Assembly: GCA_000719695.1 (NCBI GenBank)
Contig: JOHN01000010.1
Coordinates: forward strand, 93,603 to 157,602
Direction of reading: 5' to 3'
Origin: Streptomyces sp. NRRL F-6131
GTDB lineage: Bacteria; Actinomycetota; Actinomycetes; Streptomycetales; Streptomycetaceae
Length of the DNA stretch: 64,000 nucleotides
Below are positions 17,990 through 27,580 of the stretch, piece by piece. Under the pieces are notes generated by a model. The model was not told the origin of the DNA and ran no database searches. It saw only the letters and a program-made list of their open reading frames with translations. A program made the translations under genes and the position numbers. The first letter of the stretch is position 1, and every line of letters begins with the position of its first letter.

Positions 17990-18210
17990 GGGTCTCCCCA
18001 TCTGTCGTCGAACCTGAGAGCTTCACCGTCCACTGCCCTGCAAGGGACAGCATGGCGGCTTGCACCGTGGGTGGGTGGACGGCAGGGCCGTGCACCGCTT
18101 TCCAGATCTGCCTAACCCGTGCGGTAGGGGTGCCTGAGAGATTCCGGGGAGGACTTGCTCCTTCGGCGCCGGCTGTGCCACCAGGACGGGGCACTCCGGA
18201 CTCTCCCGCG
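17990..18210 (-). ncRNA. Glycine riboswitch (gcvT RNA), tandem-aptamer layout
   Basis: Read on the minus strand, aptamer 1 runs from GGGAGAG (18207) through GCGCCGAAGGAGCAAG (about 18170-18155) to AATCTCTCAGGCA (about 18143-18131). After a short linker, CAGATCTGGAAAGCGG (about 18110-18095) opens aptamer 2, which closes with GAAGCTCTCAGGTTCG (about 18023-18008) and ACAGATGGGGAGACC. These are the conserved blocks of the glycine riboswitch. The second aptamer has a diverged internal arm (GGTGCAAGCCGCC instead of the usual CCGAAGGGGCAA). It ends about 95 nt before gcvT and is expected to turn the operon on with glycine. Confidence 0.93.
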
Positions 18211-18380
18211 CGGGTTCGAGCGGCCGGTATGGAGTTGGGGCCCGGGTGGAAGCCACCGCAGACGCGCACATCATGGCACGTCCCCGCGGATCAGGGGAGA
18301 GGGGGCCGCCTCCCGGGCCCTCCGGGGCGGCCGACCGCTAGGCTGCGGGGATCGGCGAGCGGAGGGCGGTACAGGGGCGC
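18211..18380. promoter_or_regulatory. Divergent promoter spacer between riboswitch and SseB gene
   Basis: 170 bp between the 5' end of the riboswitch and the first SseB gene. Promoters for both directions must lie here or just inside; no unambiguous -35/-10 pair was found. Confidence 0.35.
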
Positions 18381-19175
18381 ATGGGGAACCCGGTGGAGCA
18401 GCAGGGCTGGGGCGGACCGGAGTCGGCGCCCCCGGGCGGCACGTGGCCGGCCAACGAGCTGGAGCAGGTGCTCTCCGCCGCGCTCGGCGACCCGGGCGCG
18501 ACCCCGCGGGTGATCGAGGTGCTGGCGCGCAGCCAGGTGTGGATCCCGCTCCCGGCGGGCGGCGACCCGCAGGGGCAGGCGCTGGACCTGCCGACCGTCG
18601 AGCTGGCCGGCGACCCCTATGTCCCGGTGTTCTCCTCGCAGGAGGTGTTCCTCCAGCAGGTGCCCGGCATGCCGTTCGCGGTCGCGCCGGTGTGGGAGTT
18701 CGCCCGCGGCCTGCCGCTGGGCGTGGGCATCGCCGTCAACCCCGAGGCCCCGGTGGGCATCCCGGTGCCGCCGGAGGGCGTGGCCGAGCTGCGCCGCGGG
18801 CCGCGCGAGGACCGCTGGGACGCCGCCCCGGACGCGCCGGCGGGCGGCCGGGTGGCGCTGCGCGAGCCGGTGCCGGGCGAGGACCCGGAGTCGTTCCTGG
18901 CCGCCTGCCGGGCCGAACTGTCGGCGCTGCCCGGAGTGCTGACCGCCCGGCGGGCGCTGGCCAGCGTCGAGGGCGAGCCGACCGTGATGTTCGTGGGCGT
19001 CCAGCTGGACCAGCTGGCCCCGGCCGACCCGGGGGCGGTGAACGAGGCGCTGGGGCGCGCGCTGGGAACCGCGCCGCTGCCCGGCGGCGTCCACCTCGTA
19101 CTGCTCGACCTCGCGGACGATCCGGTGGTCGACTGGTTGGTGAACCGGGTCGCGCCCTTCTACGTACGGGGCTGA
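18381..19175 (+). CDS. SseB-family protein 1
   Basis: 264 residues with N-terminal SseB domain (ANELEQVLSAALGDPGATPR, LARSQVWIPLPAG, YVPVFSSQEVF, GMPFAVAPVWEFARGLP) and a C-terminal SseB_C-like half (LPGVLTARRALASVEGEPTV, VDWLVNRVAPFYVR). E. coli SseB over-production increases serine sensitivity; the biochemical role is not known. The position next to the glycine/serine operon, divergently arranged, fits a link to serine metabolism. ATG at 18381; no strong ribosome site. Confidence 0.85.
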   Translation: MGNPVEQQGWGGPESAPPGGTWPANELEQVLSAALGDPGATPRVIEVLARSQVWIPLPAGGDPQGQALDLPTVELAGDPYVPVFSSQEVFLQQVPGMPFAVAPVWEFARGLPLGVGIAVNPEAPVGIPVPPEGVAELRRGPREDRWDAAPDAPAGGRVALREPVPGEDPESFLAACRAELSALPGVLTARRALASVEGEPTVMFVGVQLDQLAPADPGAVNEALGRALGTAPLPGGVHLVLLDLADDPVVDWLVNRVAPFYVRG

Positions 19176-19348
19176 TCCGGCCCCCGGCCGTCCGTCCGGC
19201 ACCCGTCGGAGCCGGCTCGGGCGGGGGAGCGGTACGAACCCTGGCACGTCGGCGTGGCGGCGGTCGTCGGCGCCCCATAGGGTGCGTGCTGACGGCCGCC
19301 GGGCCGCCGGTGACGACGAGGAACGAAGAGGCGCAGCGAGGTGGGCGC

Positions 19349-20296
19349 ATGAGTGCGGGATCGGTAGCTGGCGGTGCACCGGGGCCCTGGGGCCAGGCGC
19401 CCACCGGACGCCCGGATCCGGGCGCGCTGGAACGCGCCCTGCGCGAGGTGGCGCCGGAGCGCTACGAGGCCTACGAGACGATGCTGAACGCGCTCGCCGA
19501 GGGCCGGGTCTGGATGCTGCTCTGGCACGGCACGCCGGGCAGCGCGGACGCCCAGTACGGGAACATGGAGATCAGCGGCCACGGCTACGCGCCGGCCGTC
19601 ACCTCGCCCGAGCAGTTGGCGGCGTCCGGCTGGGCGCGGGCGCACGAGGTGATCTCCGGCCGGGAGATCGCGGCCTCGCTGTACCGGACCCGCTGGGGCC
19701 TCTGGCTGAACCCGCACGCGCCGGGCGGCGGCGTCGGGGTGCCGTGGGCCGATCTGCGCCGGGTCGCCGCGGGGCTGGACCGGCTGCCGGCCGGGCCGTT
19801 GAAGCTGAGCGAGCCGCAGGTGCCGGCCCAGCAGTTCTTCGCGCTGCTGGAGCGGCAGGCGGCCGAGGTGCGCGCGGTGCGGGCGCTGCGCCGGGCCTGG
19901 GTCCGGCCGTCGGTGGGCGAGCCGTACCTCGCCATCGGACTGGAGCTGTACGAGAGCTCGGCGCCCACGGTGGAGGCCGTGCGGGCGCTGATGCAGCGGG
20001 CGATCGCGGTCGCGCCGGAGGGGCTGGCGGTCTCGACGGTGGCGATGGCGGACGAGTTCGACCCGGTGGCGCTGTGGATGCGGGCCAACGCGCGCCCGTT
20101 CTACGACCGGGAGGCGGCCGGGCACGGCCGTCCGCAGACCGGCCCGTACCCGCCGGTGCCCCCGCCGCCGTACGCCTCGCAGCAGGGTCCGGCCCAGGGG
20201 CAGGGCTTCGGCTACGGCACGCACCCGCCGGCGCCGGGCTGGCCGGGGCAGCAGCCGCCGCCGCAGCAGCCGTGGCCCGGCTACCCCGGTCGCTGA
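19349..20296 (+). CDS. SseB-family protein 2 with proline-rich tail
   Basis: 315 residues from ATG 19349 (MSAGSVAGGAPG). It shares the SseB/SseB_C core with its neighbour: LERALREVAPERYEAYETML, WLNPHAPGGGVGVPWADLRR, VRRAWVRPSVGEPYLAIGLE-like stretch, and WMRANARPFYDRE near the end. The last ~55 residues are a disordered Pro/Gln/Gly tail with PPVPPPPY and QQPPPQQPWPGYPG. A paralogous neighbour 173 bp downstream of the first copy, likely co-transcribed. Function unknown beyond the family name. Confidence 0.82.
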   Translation: MSAGSVAGGAPGPWGQAPTGRPDPGALERALREVAPERYEAYETMLNALAEGRVWMLLWHGTPGSADAQYGNMEISGHGYAPAVTSPEQLAASGWARAHEVISGREIAASLYRTRWGLWLNPHAPGGGVGVPWADLRRVAAGLDRLPAGPLKLSEPQVPAQQFFALLERQAAEVRAVRALRRAWVRPSVGEPYLAIGLELYESSAPTVEAVRALMQRAIAVAPEGLAVSTVAMADEFDPVALWMRANARPFYDREAAGHGRPQTGPYPPVPPPPYASQQGPAQGQGFGYGTHPPAPGWPGQQPPPQQPWPGYPGR

Positions 20297-20768
20297 CCGG
20301 GAGCACCCGCCGAAGAGCAGCACACCGAACCGGTCTGACGTCGTGTCAGGCCGGTTCCGGCGTTTTTCCGGACGTTCTCCCCGAAGTGGGTGGCAGCCAT
20401 CTTGACATGGCTGTTACAGCTGTGTGAAGAGGGATATGCCGATGATCCGGGAGGTGCATGCGCACAGATCACAGTTGGGCATCTGTCGGTTGTCAGGGCT
20501 GGCGTAAGCCAGTTCGGATGGCAGAGAGTTCTGCAACAGCCCGCCGCACGTGGTTGGCGTCCCACAAGGGCGAACGCGCTGGCGGACCGCATGATCCACG
20601 TGACGCCCATCCCGCGTGGCAGCAGTACTGAGCACGACGTACCGCTGGGAAACCCGCACCTGCACCTCCGCACGTCCGCACCCAAGCACGTCCGCACCAG
20701 CCGCGCCGCCGATCCCGGCGCCCGGCACCCGTGGGCCGGCCACCGTCGGCGAGGGGACCGAACTGACC
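20297..20768 (+). promoter_or_regulatory. Spacer: sseB terminator and opp promoter region
   Basis: 472 bp without a codon-biased gene. GAACCGG...CCGGTTC at 20327-20357 with an inner CTGAC/GTCAG pairing, followed by GGCGTTTTT, is a terminator for the SseB pair. TTGACA at 20402-20407 is a strong -35 candidate, followed at 20410-20420 by the dyad GCTGT-T-ACAGC, a likely operator. A -10 is not clear. The remaining ~340 bp would be a long 5' leader of the opp operon in which I see no known riboswitch. Confidence 0.45.
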
Positions 20769-21758
20769 ATGACCGCACCCATCAAGACCGCCGGCAGCGC
20801 ACCGGAGGCAGACGCCACCGCGAGCCCGGCCAAGAAGATCGAGGGCCGCTCGCTCGGCCGGATCGCCTGGACCCGTTTCAAGCGGGACAAGGCCGCCGTC
20901 GCCGGCGGCGTCGTGGTGATCCTGCTGATCCTGCTCGCCGTGCTGGCCAAGCCGATCGAATCGCTCTTCGGCCTGGACCCCGACGCCCTCCACCAGGACC
21001 TCCTGGACGCCGACCTCGGCGGCCTGCCGCTGGGGGACTGGGGCGGCATGAGCTGGGACCACCCGCTCGGCGTCGACCCGCTGCAGGGCCGTGACCTGCT
21101 GACCCGCGTCATCGAGGGCTCCTGGGTCTCCCTGCTGGTCGCCTTCGGCGCGACCGTGCTGTCCAACACCATCGGCACCGTGCTCGGCATCATGGCCGGC
21201 TACTACGGCGGCTGGGTGGACACCCTGATCAGCCGGGTGATGGACGTCTTCCTCGCCTTCCCGCTGCTGCTCTTCGCGATCGCCATCTCGACCTCGCTGC
21301 AGGGCGGCGCGTTCGGCCTGCACGGCCTCCCGCTGCACATCATGGTGCTGATCTTCGTGATCGGCTTCTTCAACTGGCCCTACATGGGCCGGATCGTGCG
21401 CGGACAGACCCTCTCGCTGCGCGAGCGCGAGTTCGTCTACGCGGCCCGCAGCCTGGGCGCCCGGGGGCCCTTCATCCTCTTCAAGGAACTGCTGCCCAAC
21501 CTGGTCGGTCCGATCCTGGTCTACTCGACCCTGCTGATCCCGACCAACATCCTCTTCGAGGCCGGGCTGAGCTTCCTCGGCGTGGGCATCCAGCCTCCGC
21601 AGGCCTCCTGGGGCGGGATGCTCCAGGACGCGATCCGGTACTACCAGGTGGACCCCCAGTACATGGTGGTCCCCGGTCTGGCGATCTTCATCACCGTGCT
21701 CGCCTTCAACCTGCTCGGCGACGGGCTGCGTGACGCCCTCGATCCCAAGAGCAACTGA
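20769..21758 (+). CDS. Oligopeptide ABC transporter permease (OppC/DppC type)
   Basis: 329 residues from ATG 20769. The N-terminal cytoplasmic segment (RSLGRIAWTRFKRDKAAVAG) precedes the first membrane span. A periplasmic loop with HPLGVDPLQGRDLLTRVIEG is characteristic of OppC/DppC. Five further spans follow, with the EAA-loop (YAARSLGARGPFILFKELLP) and the C-terminal FLGVGIQPPQASWG...LLGDGLRDALDP signature. First gene of an importer cluster; its place ahead of the binding protein, rather than after the OppB-type permease, is atypical of opp operons outside actinobacteria. Confidence 0.92.
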   Translation: MTAPIKTAGSAPEADATASPAKKIEGRSLGRIAWTRFKRDKAAVAGGVVVILLILLAVLAKPIESLFGLDPDALHQDLLDADLGGLPLGDWGGMSWDHPLGVDPLQGRDLLTRVIEGSWVSLLVAFGATVLSNTIGTVLGIMAGYYGGWVDTLISRVMDVFLAFPLLLFAIAISTSLQGGAFGLHGLPLHIMVLIFVIGFFNWPYMGRIVRGQTLSLREREFVYAARSLGARGPFILFKELLPNLVGPILVYSTLLIPTNILFEAGLSFLGVGIQPPQASWGGMLQDAIRYYQVDPQYMVVPGLAIFITVLAFNLLGDGLRDALDPKSN

Positions 21759-21814
21759 CGCTACGTCAGGAATCCTCGTTCAGCCACCACTTCCTCAAGG
21801 GGTTGATCCCACCC

Positions 21815-23587
21815 ATGCGTAGGTCCCGTACCGTCGCGCTGACCGCCATGGCCGCTTCCGCGGTCCTGGTCGTCACCGGCTGCTCGTCCAGCTCGAAGAG
21901 CGACGACGCCAAGTCCACCGCCACCGGCACCGAGGCCGCGGGCGGCTCCGGGGCCAACGCGGCCACCAAGAACATCGTCAACGTCTCGGACAAGAAGGGC
22001 GGGACGGTCACCTTCGAGATGAAGGGCACCCCCGACTCGCTCGACCCGGGCAACACGTACTACGCGTACATCTACAACTTCTCGCGCCTGTACGGCCGTC
22101 CGCTCACCACCTTCCAGCCGGGCGCCGGCGAGGCGGGCAACAAGCTCGTCCCGGACCTCGCCGAGTCCCTCGGCCAGGTCAGCCCGGACGGCCTGACCTG
22201 GACGTACAAGCTCCGCAAGGGCCTGAAGTACGACGACGGCACCCCGATCACCTCGAAGGACGTCAAGTACGCCGTCGAGCGCTCCAACTTCGCGCCGGAC
22301 GTGAACTCCAACGGCCCGACGTACTTCAAGGAGCTGCTGGTCGACAACGAGACCCCCTACGAGGGTCCGTACAAGGACAAGACCGGCGACCTGAAGTCGA
22401 TCGAGACGCCCGACGACACCACCGTCGTCTTCCACCTGAAGCACGCCTTCGCGGACTTCGACTACCTGGTGAGCGCCCCGCAGACCGTCCCGGTCCCGCA
22501 GGCCAAGGACACCGGCGCCGAGTACGTCAAGAAGATCGTCTCCTCCGGCTCCTTCAAGTTCGAGTCGTACGAGGACGGCAAGCAGGCCGTCCTGGTCCCG
22601 AACACCAACTGGGACCCGAGCACCGACCCGATCCGCAAGCAGCTGCCGGACAAGATCGTGCTCCGGATGAACATCGACCAGGCCACCATCGACAAGGACC
22701 TGCTGGCCGGCAACGCCCAGGTCGACCTGGTGGGTGGCGGTGTCGACCCGCAGACCCAGGCGCAGATCCTGCAGAACCCGAAGCTCAAGGCCAACACCGA
22801 CAACGCCTACGGCGGCCGCCTGGTCTACATGGCGATCAACACCGACGTCGCGCCGTTCGACAACATCGAGTGCCGCAAGGCCGTCCAGTACGCGGTCGAC
22901 AAGGTCTCGGTGCAGACCGCGCTCGGCGGTCCGATCCGCGGCCAGGTCGCCAACACCGTGCTCCCGCCGGACATCCCGGGCCACCAGGACTTCAACCTGT
23001 GGGAGACCAAGGACAACAAGGGTGACGAGGCCAAGGCCAAGGCCGCCCTGAAGGCCTGCGGCAAGGACAGCATCACCACCGTGCTCTCCGCCCGCACCGA
23101 GCGCGCCACCGAGGTCGCCGCGGCCACCTCGATCCAGGCCGCGCTGAAGAAGGTCGGCATCAACGCCGAGATCCAGCAGTTCCCGCAGGGCAAGTACCTC
23201 GCCGACAGCGCCGGCGCTCCGAAGTTCGCCAAGGAGCACAACATCGGCCTGATGATGATGCAGTGGGGCGCCGACTGGCCGACCGGCTACGGCTTCCTGC
23301 AGCAGATCGTCGACGGCCGCGCGATCAAGGCCTCCGGCAACAGCAACCTCGCCTCGCTGAACGACCCCGCGGTCAACAAGCTGCTCGACGACGCCGCCAC
23401 CAACCCGGACCGGGCGGCCCGCGAGAAGATCTACGGCGACATCGACAAGAAGGTCATGGAGGCGGCGGTCTACGTCCCGCTGACCGACTTCAAGGTCTTC
23501 CTGTACCGCCCGGACAACGCCACCAACCTCGCGTCCACGCCGGCCTTCTCGGGTGAGTACGACTACCTGAACATCGGCACCAAGTAA
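21815..23587 (+). CDS. Oligopeptide ABC transporter substrate-binding lipoprotein
   Basis: 590 residues, SBP family 5. ATG 21815 follows AAGGGG; an upstream in-frame TTG (21803) is less likely. Lipobox VVTGC (Cys23) is followed by a Ser/Lys/Asp-rich linker. Typical blocks: GTPDSLDPGNTYYAYIYNFS, GLKYDDGTPITSKDVKYAVE, GRLVYMAINTDVAPFDNIEC, and a C-terminal AAVYVPLTDFKVFLY. It binds peptide-like ligands at the cell surface and hands them to the OppC/OppB permeases. Ligand identity cannot be read from sequence. Confidence 0.93.
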   Translation: MRRSRTVALTAMAASAVLVVTGCSSSSKSDDAKSTATGTEAAGGSGANAATKNIVNVSDKKGGTVTFEMKGTPDSLDPGNTYYAYIYNFSRLYGRPLTTFQPGAGEAGNKLVPDLAESLGQVSPDGLTWTYKLRKGLKYDDGTPITSKDVKYAVERSNFAPDVNSNGPTYFKELLVDNETPYEGPYKDKTGDLKSIETPDDTTVVFHLKHAFADFDYLVSAPQTVPVPQAKDTGAEYVKKIVSSGSFKFESYEDGKQAVLVPNTNWDPSTDPIRKQLPDKIVLRMNIDQATIDKDLLAGNAQVDLVGGGVDPQTQAQILQNPKLKANTDNAYGGRLVYMAINTDVAPFDNIECRKAVQYAVDKVSVQTALGGPIRGQVANTVLPPDIPGHQDFNLWETKDNKGDEAKAKAALKACGKDSITTVLSARTERATEVAAATSIQAALKKVGINAEIQQFPQGKYLADSAGAPKFAKEHNIGLMMMQWGADWPTGYGFLQQIVDGRAIKASGNSNLASLNDPAVNKLLDDAATNPDRAAREKIYGDIDKKVMEAAVYVPLTDFKVFLYRPDNATNLASTPAFSGEYDYLNIGTK

Positions 23588-23685
23588 GAGCCTGGCTCCG
23601 CATCCCTGAAGGCAGGTGAAGGCAGCGGTGCCCGCCGCCGTCCGGAGGACCCCGGACGGCGGCGGGTGGCCGGAGCCGACCAACT

Positions 23686-24696
23686 GTGTTTGCCTACATC
23701 ATCCGCAGGATCCTCGCCGCGGCGGTGCTGCTGCTGGTCGTCAGCGCGGTCACCTTCGCGATCTTCTTCCTGCTCCCGCGCCTCGCCGGCGAGACGGTCG
23801 ACCAGCTGGCCACCCAGTACATCGGGAAGAACCCCTCCCCCGACGCGATCGCGGCGGTCAAGAAGAACCTCGGCCTCGACCAGCCGCTGTACACCCAGTA
23901 CTGGAACTTCCTCAAGGGGCTGGTCAGCGGCGCCGAGTACAAGTTCGGCCCGGAACCGGCCACCTGCCACGTGCCCTGCTTCGGCTACTCCTTCAAGAAC
24001 CACCTGGAGGTCTGGCCCGAACTGTCCAAGCGGATCCCGGTCACCCTCTCGCTCGCCATCGGCGCGGCCGTGCTCTGGCTGACCTCCGGCGTCGCCACCG
24101 GCGTCGTCTCCGCCCTCAAGCCGCGCTCGGTCTTCGACCGGCTCTCGATGGGCATCGCGCTCGCCGGCGTCTCGCTGCCGGTCTTCTTCACCGGCGCGCT
24201 GCTGCTCACGGTGTTCAGCTACGAGTGGCCGATCCTGGACAACCTGCGGTACGTCAACTTCACCGACGACCCGCTGATGTGGGCCCGCAACCTGATCCTG
24301 CCCTGGATCTCGCTGGCCTTCCTCTACTCCGCGCTCTACGCCCGGCTCACCCGCGCCGGAATGCTGGAGACGATGAGCGAGGACTACATCCGCACCGCCC
24401 GGGCCAAGGGCCTGGCCGAGCGCAAGGTCGTCACCCGGCACGGACTGCGCGCCGCGCTCACCCCGATCGTCACCATCTTCGGCATGGACCTCGGTCTGCT
24501 GCTCGGCGGTGCGCTGATCACCGAACAGGTCTTCTCGCTCCAGGGCGTCGGCCAGTTCGCCGTCCAGGCGATCTCCGACAACGACCTGCCGAAGATCCTC
24601 GGCACCACGCTGCTCGCCGCCTTCTTCATCGTCCTCTGCAACCTCGTGGTTGACCTCCTGTACGCCGCTGTCGACCCCCGGGTGAGGCTGTCGTGA
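23686..24696 (+). CDS. Oligopeptide ABC transporter permease (OppB/DppB type)
   Basis: 336 residues starting GTG TTT GCC TAC (MFAYIIRRIL), 9 bp after GGAG. The first span FAYIIRRILAAAVLLLVVSA is the OppB hallmark. It is followed by LDQPLYTQYWNFLKGL, further spans, and the EAA loop YIRTARAKGLAERKVVTRHG. The C-terminus [16 protein letters not shown] is typical. The stop overlaps the next gene by GTGA, indicating translational coupling with the ATPase. Confidence 0.93.
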   Translation: MFAYIIRRILAAAVLLLVVSAVTFAIFFLLPRLAGETVDQLATQYIGKNPSPDAIAAVKKNLGLDQPLYTQYWNFLKGLVSGAEYKFGPEPATCHVPCFGYSFKNHLEVWPELSKRIPVTLSLAIGAAVLWLTSGVATGVVSALKPRSVFDRLSMGIALAGVSLPVFFTGALLLTVFSYEWPILDNLRYVNFTDDPLMWARNLILPWISLAFLYSALYARLTRAGMLETMSEDYIRTARAKGLAERKVVTRHGLRAALTPIVTIFGMDLGLLLGGALITEQVFSLQGVGQFAVQAISDNDLPKILGTTLLAAFFIVLCNLVVDLLYAAVDPRVRLS

Positions 24697-25766
24697 CCGA
24701 GCTCCAGAAGACCCCGGCCGCCCGCGCGGCCGCCCCGGCCGGTGGGGACCCGTTCCTCTCGGTGCGGGACCTGCGGATCCACTTCGACACCGACGACGGC
24801 CTGGTCCGCTCCGTCGACGGCGTCAGCTTCGACCTGGCCAAGGGCCGGACCCTCGGCATCGTCGGCGAGTCCGGCTCCGGCAAGTCCGTCACCTCGCTCG
24901 GCATCATGGGCCTGCACCGCTCCAAGCGGGCCCGGATCAGCGGCGAGATCCGGCTCGACGGCGAGGACCTCGTCGCGGCCGGCCCGGACCGGGTCCGCGA
25001 GCTGCGCGGCCGACAGATGGCGATGATCTTCCAGGACCCGCTGACCGCGATGCACCCCTACTACACGGTGGGGCAGCAGATCGTCGAGGCCTACCGGGTG
25101 CACCACCCGCAGGCGACCAAGAAGCAGGCCCGGGCCCGCGCCGTCGAGATGCTCGACCGGGTCGGCATCCCGCAGCCCGACCGCCGGGTCGACGACTACC
25201 CGCACCAGTTCTCCGGCGGCATGCGCCAGCGCGCCATGATCGCCATGGCGCTGGTCAACGACCCCTCGCTGCTGATCGCCGACGAGCCCACCACCGCCCT
25301 GGACGTCACCGTCCAGGCGCAGATCCTGGACCTCATCCGGGACCTCCAGGAGGAGTTCGGCTCGGCCGTCATCATCATCACCCACGACCTCGGGGTGGTC
25401 GCGGAGCTCGCCGACGACATCCTCGTCATGTACGGCGGCAAGTGCGTCGAGCGCGGCCCGGCCGAGACCCTCTTCGACTCGCCCGAACACCCCTACACCT
25501 GGGGTCTGCTGGGCTCGATGCCGCGCCTCGACCGGGAGCTCCAGGACCGCCTCGTCCCGGTCAAGGGCACCCCGCCCAGCCTGATCAACGTGCCGTCCGG
25601 CTGCGCCTTCCACCCGCGCTGCCCCTACGCCGGGCTGACCGGCGGGCGCTCGACCGAGGAGACCCCGAAGCTGACCGAGGTCGCGCCCGGCCACCACGCC
25701 GCCTGCCACCTCGCACTCGCCGAGCGGCACCGCATCTTCACCGAAGAGATCGCGCCCCGGCTGTGA
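24693..25766 (+). CDS. Oligopeptide ABC transporter ATP-binding protein (OppD type)
   Basis: 357 residues from GTG 24693. Walker [13 protein letters not shown]-loop [20 protein letters not shown], signature [15 protein letters not shown], Walker [15 protein letters not shown] and H-loop [14 protein letters not shown]. The C-terminal oligopeptide-transporter domain carries [20 protein letters not shown] with cysteines that in this subfamily ligate an Fe-S cluster. Pairs with the next gene as a heterodimeric motor. Confidence 0.95.
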   Translation: MTELQKTPAARAAAPAGGDPFLSVRDLRIHFDTDDGLVRSVDGVSFDLAKGRTLGIVGESGSGKSVTSLGIMGLHRSKRARISGEIRLDGEDLVAAGPDRVRELRGRQMAMIFQDPLTAMHPYYTVGQQIVEAYRVHHPQATKKQARARAVEMLDRVGIPQPDRRVDDYPHQFSGGMRQRAMIAMALVNDPSLLIADEPTTALDVTVQAQILDLIRDLQEEFGSAVIIITHDLGVVAELADDILVMYGGKCVERGPAETLFDSPEHPYTWGLLGSMPRLDRELQDRLVPVKGTPPSLINVPSGCAFHPRCPYAGLTGGRSTEETPKLTEVAPGHHAACHLALAERHRIFTEEIAPRL

Positions 25767-25800
25767 GCCCGGACTCGTACCACCTTTCTGGAGAGAACCG

Positions 25801-26877
25801 ATGACGGACACTCAGGCGGCGACCATCCCCGCGCCGACGCCCGCCCCCGATCGGCAGCCGCTGCTCCGGGTGACCGGTCTGACCCGGCACTTCCCCATCC
25901 ACAGCGGCCTGCTGCGGCGCCAGACCGGCGCCGTCCGGGCGGTCGACGGCATCGACTTCACCGTCAACGCCGGCGAGACCCTGGGCGTCGTCGGCGAGTC
26001 CGGCTGCGGCAAGTCGACGATGGGCCGGCTGGTCACCCGGCTCGACGAACCCACCGGCGGGACGATCGAGTTCGAGGGCACCGACATCACCCACCTGGGC
26101 GTCGGCGCGATGCGGCCGCTGCGCCGCGACATCCAGATGATCTTCCAGGACCCGTACTCCTCGCTGAACCCGCGGCACACCGTCGGCACCATCGTCGGCG
26201 CGCCGTTCCGGCTGCAGAAGGCCGAGCCGGCGGGCGGGACCAAGAAGGCCGTCCAGGAGCTGCTGGAGCTGTGCGGGCTCAGCCCCGAGCACTACAACCG
26301 CTACCCGCACGAGTTCTCCGGCGGCCAGCGCCAGCGCATCGGGATCGCCCGGGCGCTCGCCCTGCGGCCCAGGATGATCGTCGCGGACGAGCCGGTGTCG
26401 GCCCTGGACGTCTCCATCCAGGCCCAGGTGGTCAACCTGCTCGACGACCTCCAGCGGGAGCTCGGCCTGACCTACCTGATCATCGCGCACGACCTCTCGG
26501 TGGTCCGGCACGTCTCCGACCGGGTCGCCGTGATGTACCTCGGCAAGATCGTCGAGATCGCCGACCGGGACGCGCTCTACAGCAGCCCGATGCACCCGTA
26601 CACCACCGCGCTGATGTCGGCCGTCCCGGTGCCCGACCCGCGCCGGCGCCACAGCGGCGGGCGCGAGCGGATCCTGCTCAAGGGCGACGTGCCCTCGCCG
26701 ATCAACCCGCCCAGCGGCTGCCGCTTCCGCACCCGCTGCTGGAAGGCCCAGGAGATCTGCGCCACCCAGGAGCCGCCGCTCGCCGTCGCGTCGGCCGGGC
26801 ACCAGGTGGCCTGCCACTTCCCCGAGCGCGGCCCGGAGAACGCCGCGACCGGCGACGGGGCGCCCGCCCCCGCGTGA
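25801..26877 (+). CDS. Oligopeptide ABC transporter ATP-binding protein (OppF type)
   Basis: 358 residues from ATG 25801 after GGAGAGAACCG. Begins with [20 protein letters not shown], then Walker [32 protein letters not shown], signature [15 protein letters not shown], Walker [16 protein letters not shown]. The C-terminal segment [20 protein letters not shown] has the conserved cysteines. Completes the C-A-B-D-F importer. Confidence 0.95.
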   Translation: MTDTQAATIPAPTPAPDRQPLLRVTGLTRHFPIHSGLLRRQTGAVRAVDGIDFTVNAGETLGVVGESGCGKSTMGRLVTRLDEPTGGTIEFEGTDITHLGVGAMRPLRRDIQMIFQDPYSSLNPRHTVGTIVGAPFRLQKAEPAGGTKKAVQELLELCGLSPEHYNRYPHEFSGGQRQRIGIARALALRPRMIVADEPVSALDVSIQAQVVNLLDDLQRELGLTYLIIAHDLSVVRHVSDRVAVMYLGKIVEIADRDALYSSPMHPYTTALMSAVPVPDPRRRHSGGRERILLKGDVPSPINPPSGCRFRTRCWKAQEICATQEPPLAVASAGHQVACHFPERGPENAATGDGAPAPA

Positions 26878-26920
26878 GCGTCCGGTCGGAGGGGAGGCCC
26901 GGCCGGGTCACACTGGTGCG

Positions 26921-27580
26921 GTGACCTCGCAGATCTTCCCCTCCGACGTGCAGCAGTCGCTGGACCTCGTCGGCATCTTCGTCTTCGCCCTCTCCGGGGG
27001 GCTGCTCGCCGTCCGCAAGAACATGGACATCTTCGGCATCTGTGTCCTCGCGGAGGTCACCGCACTCGGCGGCGGCGTCATGCGCGACCTCGTCATCGGC
27101 GCCACCCCGGTCGCCGCCTTCAGCAACCTGGGCTACTTCCTCACCCCGCTCCTCGCCGGCCTGGTGGTCTTCTTCCTGCACCCCGAGGTCGAACGGATCA
27201 ACCGCGCCGTGCAGACCCTCGACGCCCTCGGCCTCGGCCTGTTCTGCGTCACCGGCACCGCCAAGGCCCACGACTACGGGCTCGGCGCGGTCTCCGCCGT
27301 CGCCCTCGGCATGGTGACCGCCGCCGGCGGCGGCGTCATGCGCGACATGCTGGCCGGCGAGATCCCCTCGCTGCTCCGCTGGGACCGCGAGATCTACGCC
27401 GTGCCCGCCCTGGTCGGCGCCGCCCTGGTCGCCGTCCTGATCGCCCTCGACAGCCTCACCGCCGCCACCGGCACCGCCGCCGCGCTCACCGCCTTCGGCC
27501 TGCGGATGCTCGCCCTCAAGTACGGCTGGCGCGCGCCGCGGGCCTGGCACCGCAACGGTTCTCGCACCAGCGAGGAGTAG
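26921..27580 (+). CDS. TRIC-family cation channel (UPF0126/YadS)
   Basis: 219 residues, about seven membrane spans built from two similar halves. Each half carries the GGGVMRD signature (ALGGGVMRDLVIG and AAGGGVMRDMLAG). Prokaryotic TRIC proteins are trimeric monovalent cation channels in the plasma membrane. GTG at 26921 (MTSQIFPSDVQQSLDLVG). Its last 65 bp overlap the 3' end of the convergent IclR gene. Upstream OppF is only 43 bp away, so readthrough from the opp operon is possible. Confidence 0.88.
   Translation: MTSQIFPSDVQQSLDLVGIFVFALSGGLLAVRKNMDIFGICVLAEVTALGGGVMRDLVIGATPVAAFSNLGYFLTPLLAGLVVFFLHPEVERINRAVQTLDALGLGLFCVTGTAKAHDYGLGAVSAVALGMVTAAGGGVMRDMLAGEIPSLLRWDREIYAVPALVGAALVAVLIALDSLTAATGTAAALTAFGLRMLALKYGWRAPRAWHRNGSRTSEE

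Noticed and set aside
20113..20296. Pro-rich SseB tail (PPVPPPPY) as a profilin ligand
   Set aside because: Such tails are very common in streptomycete proteins; there is no evidence linking it to the profilin 9.5 kb away.
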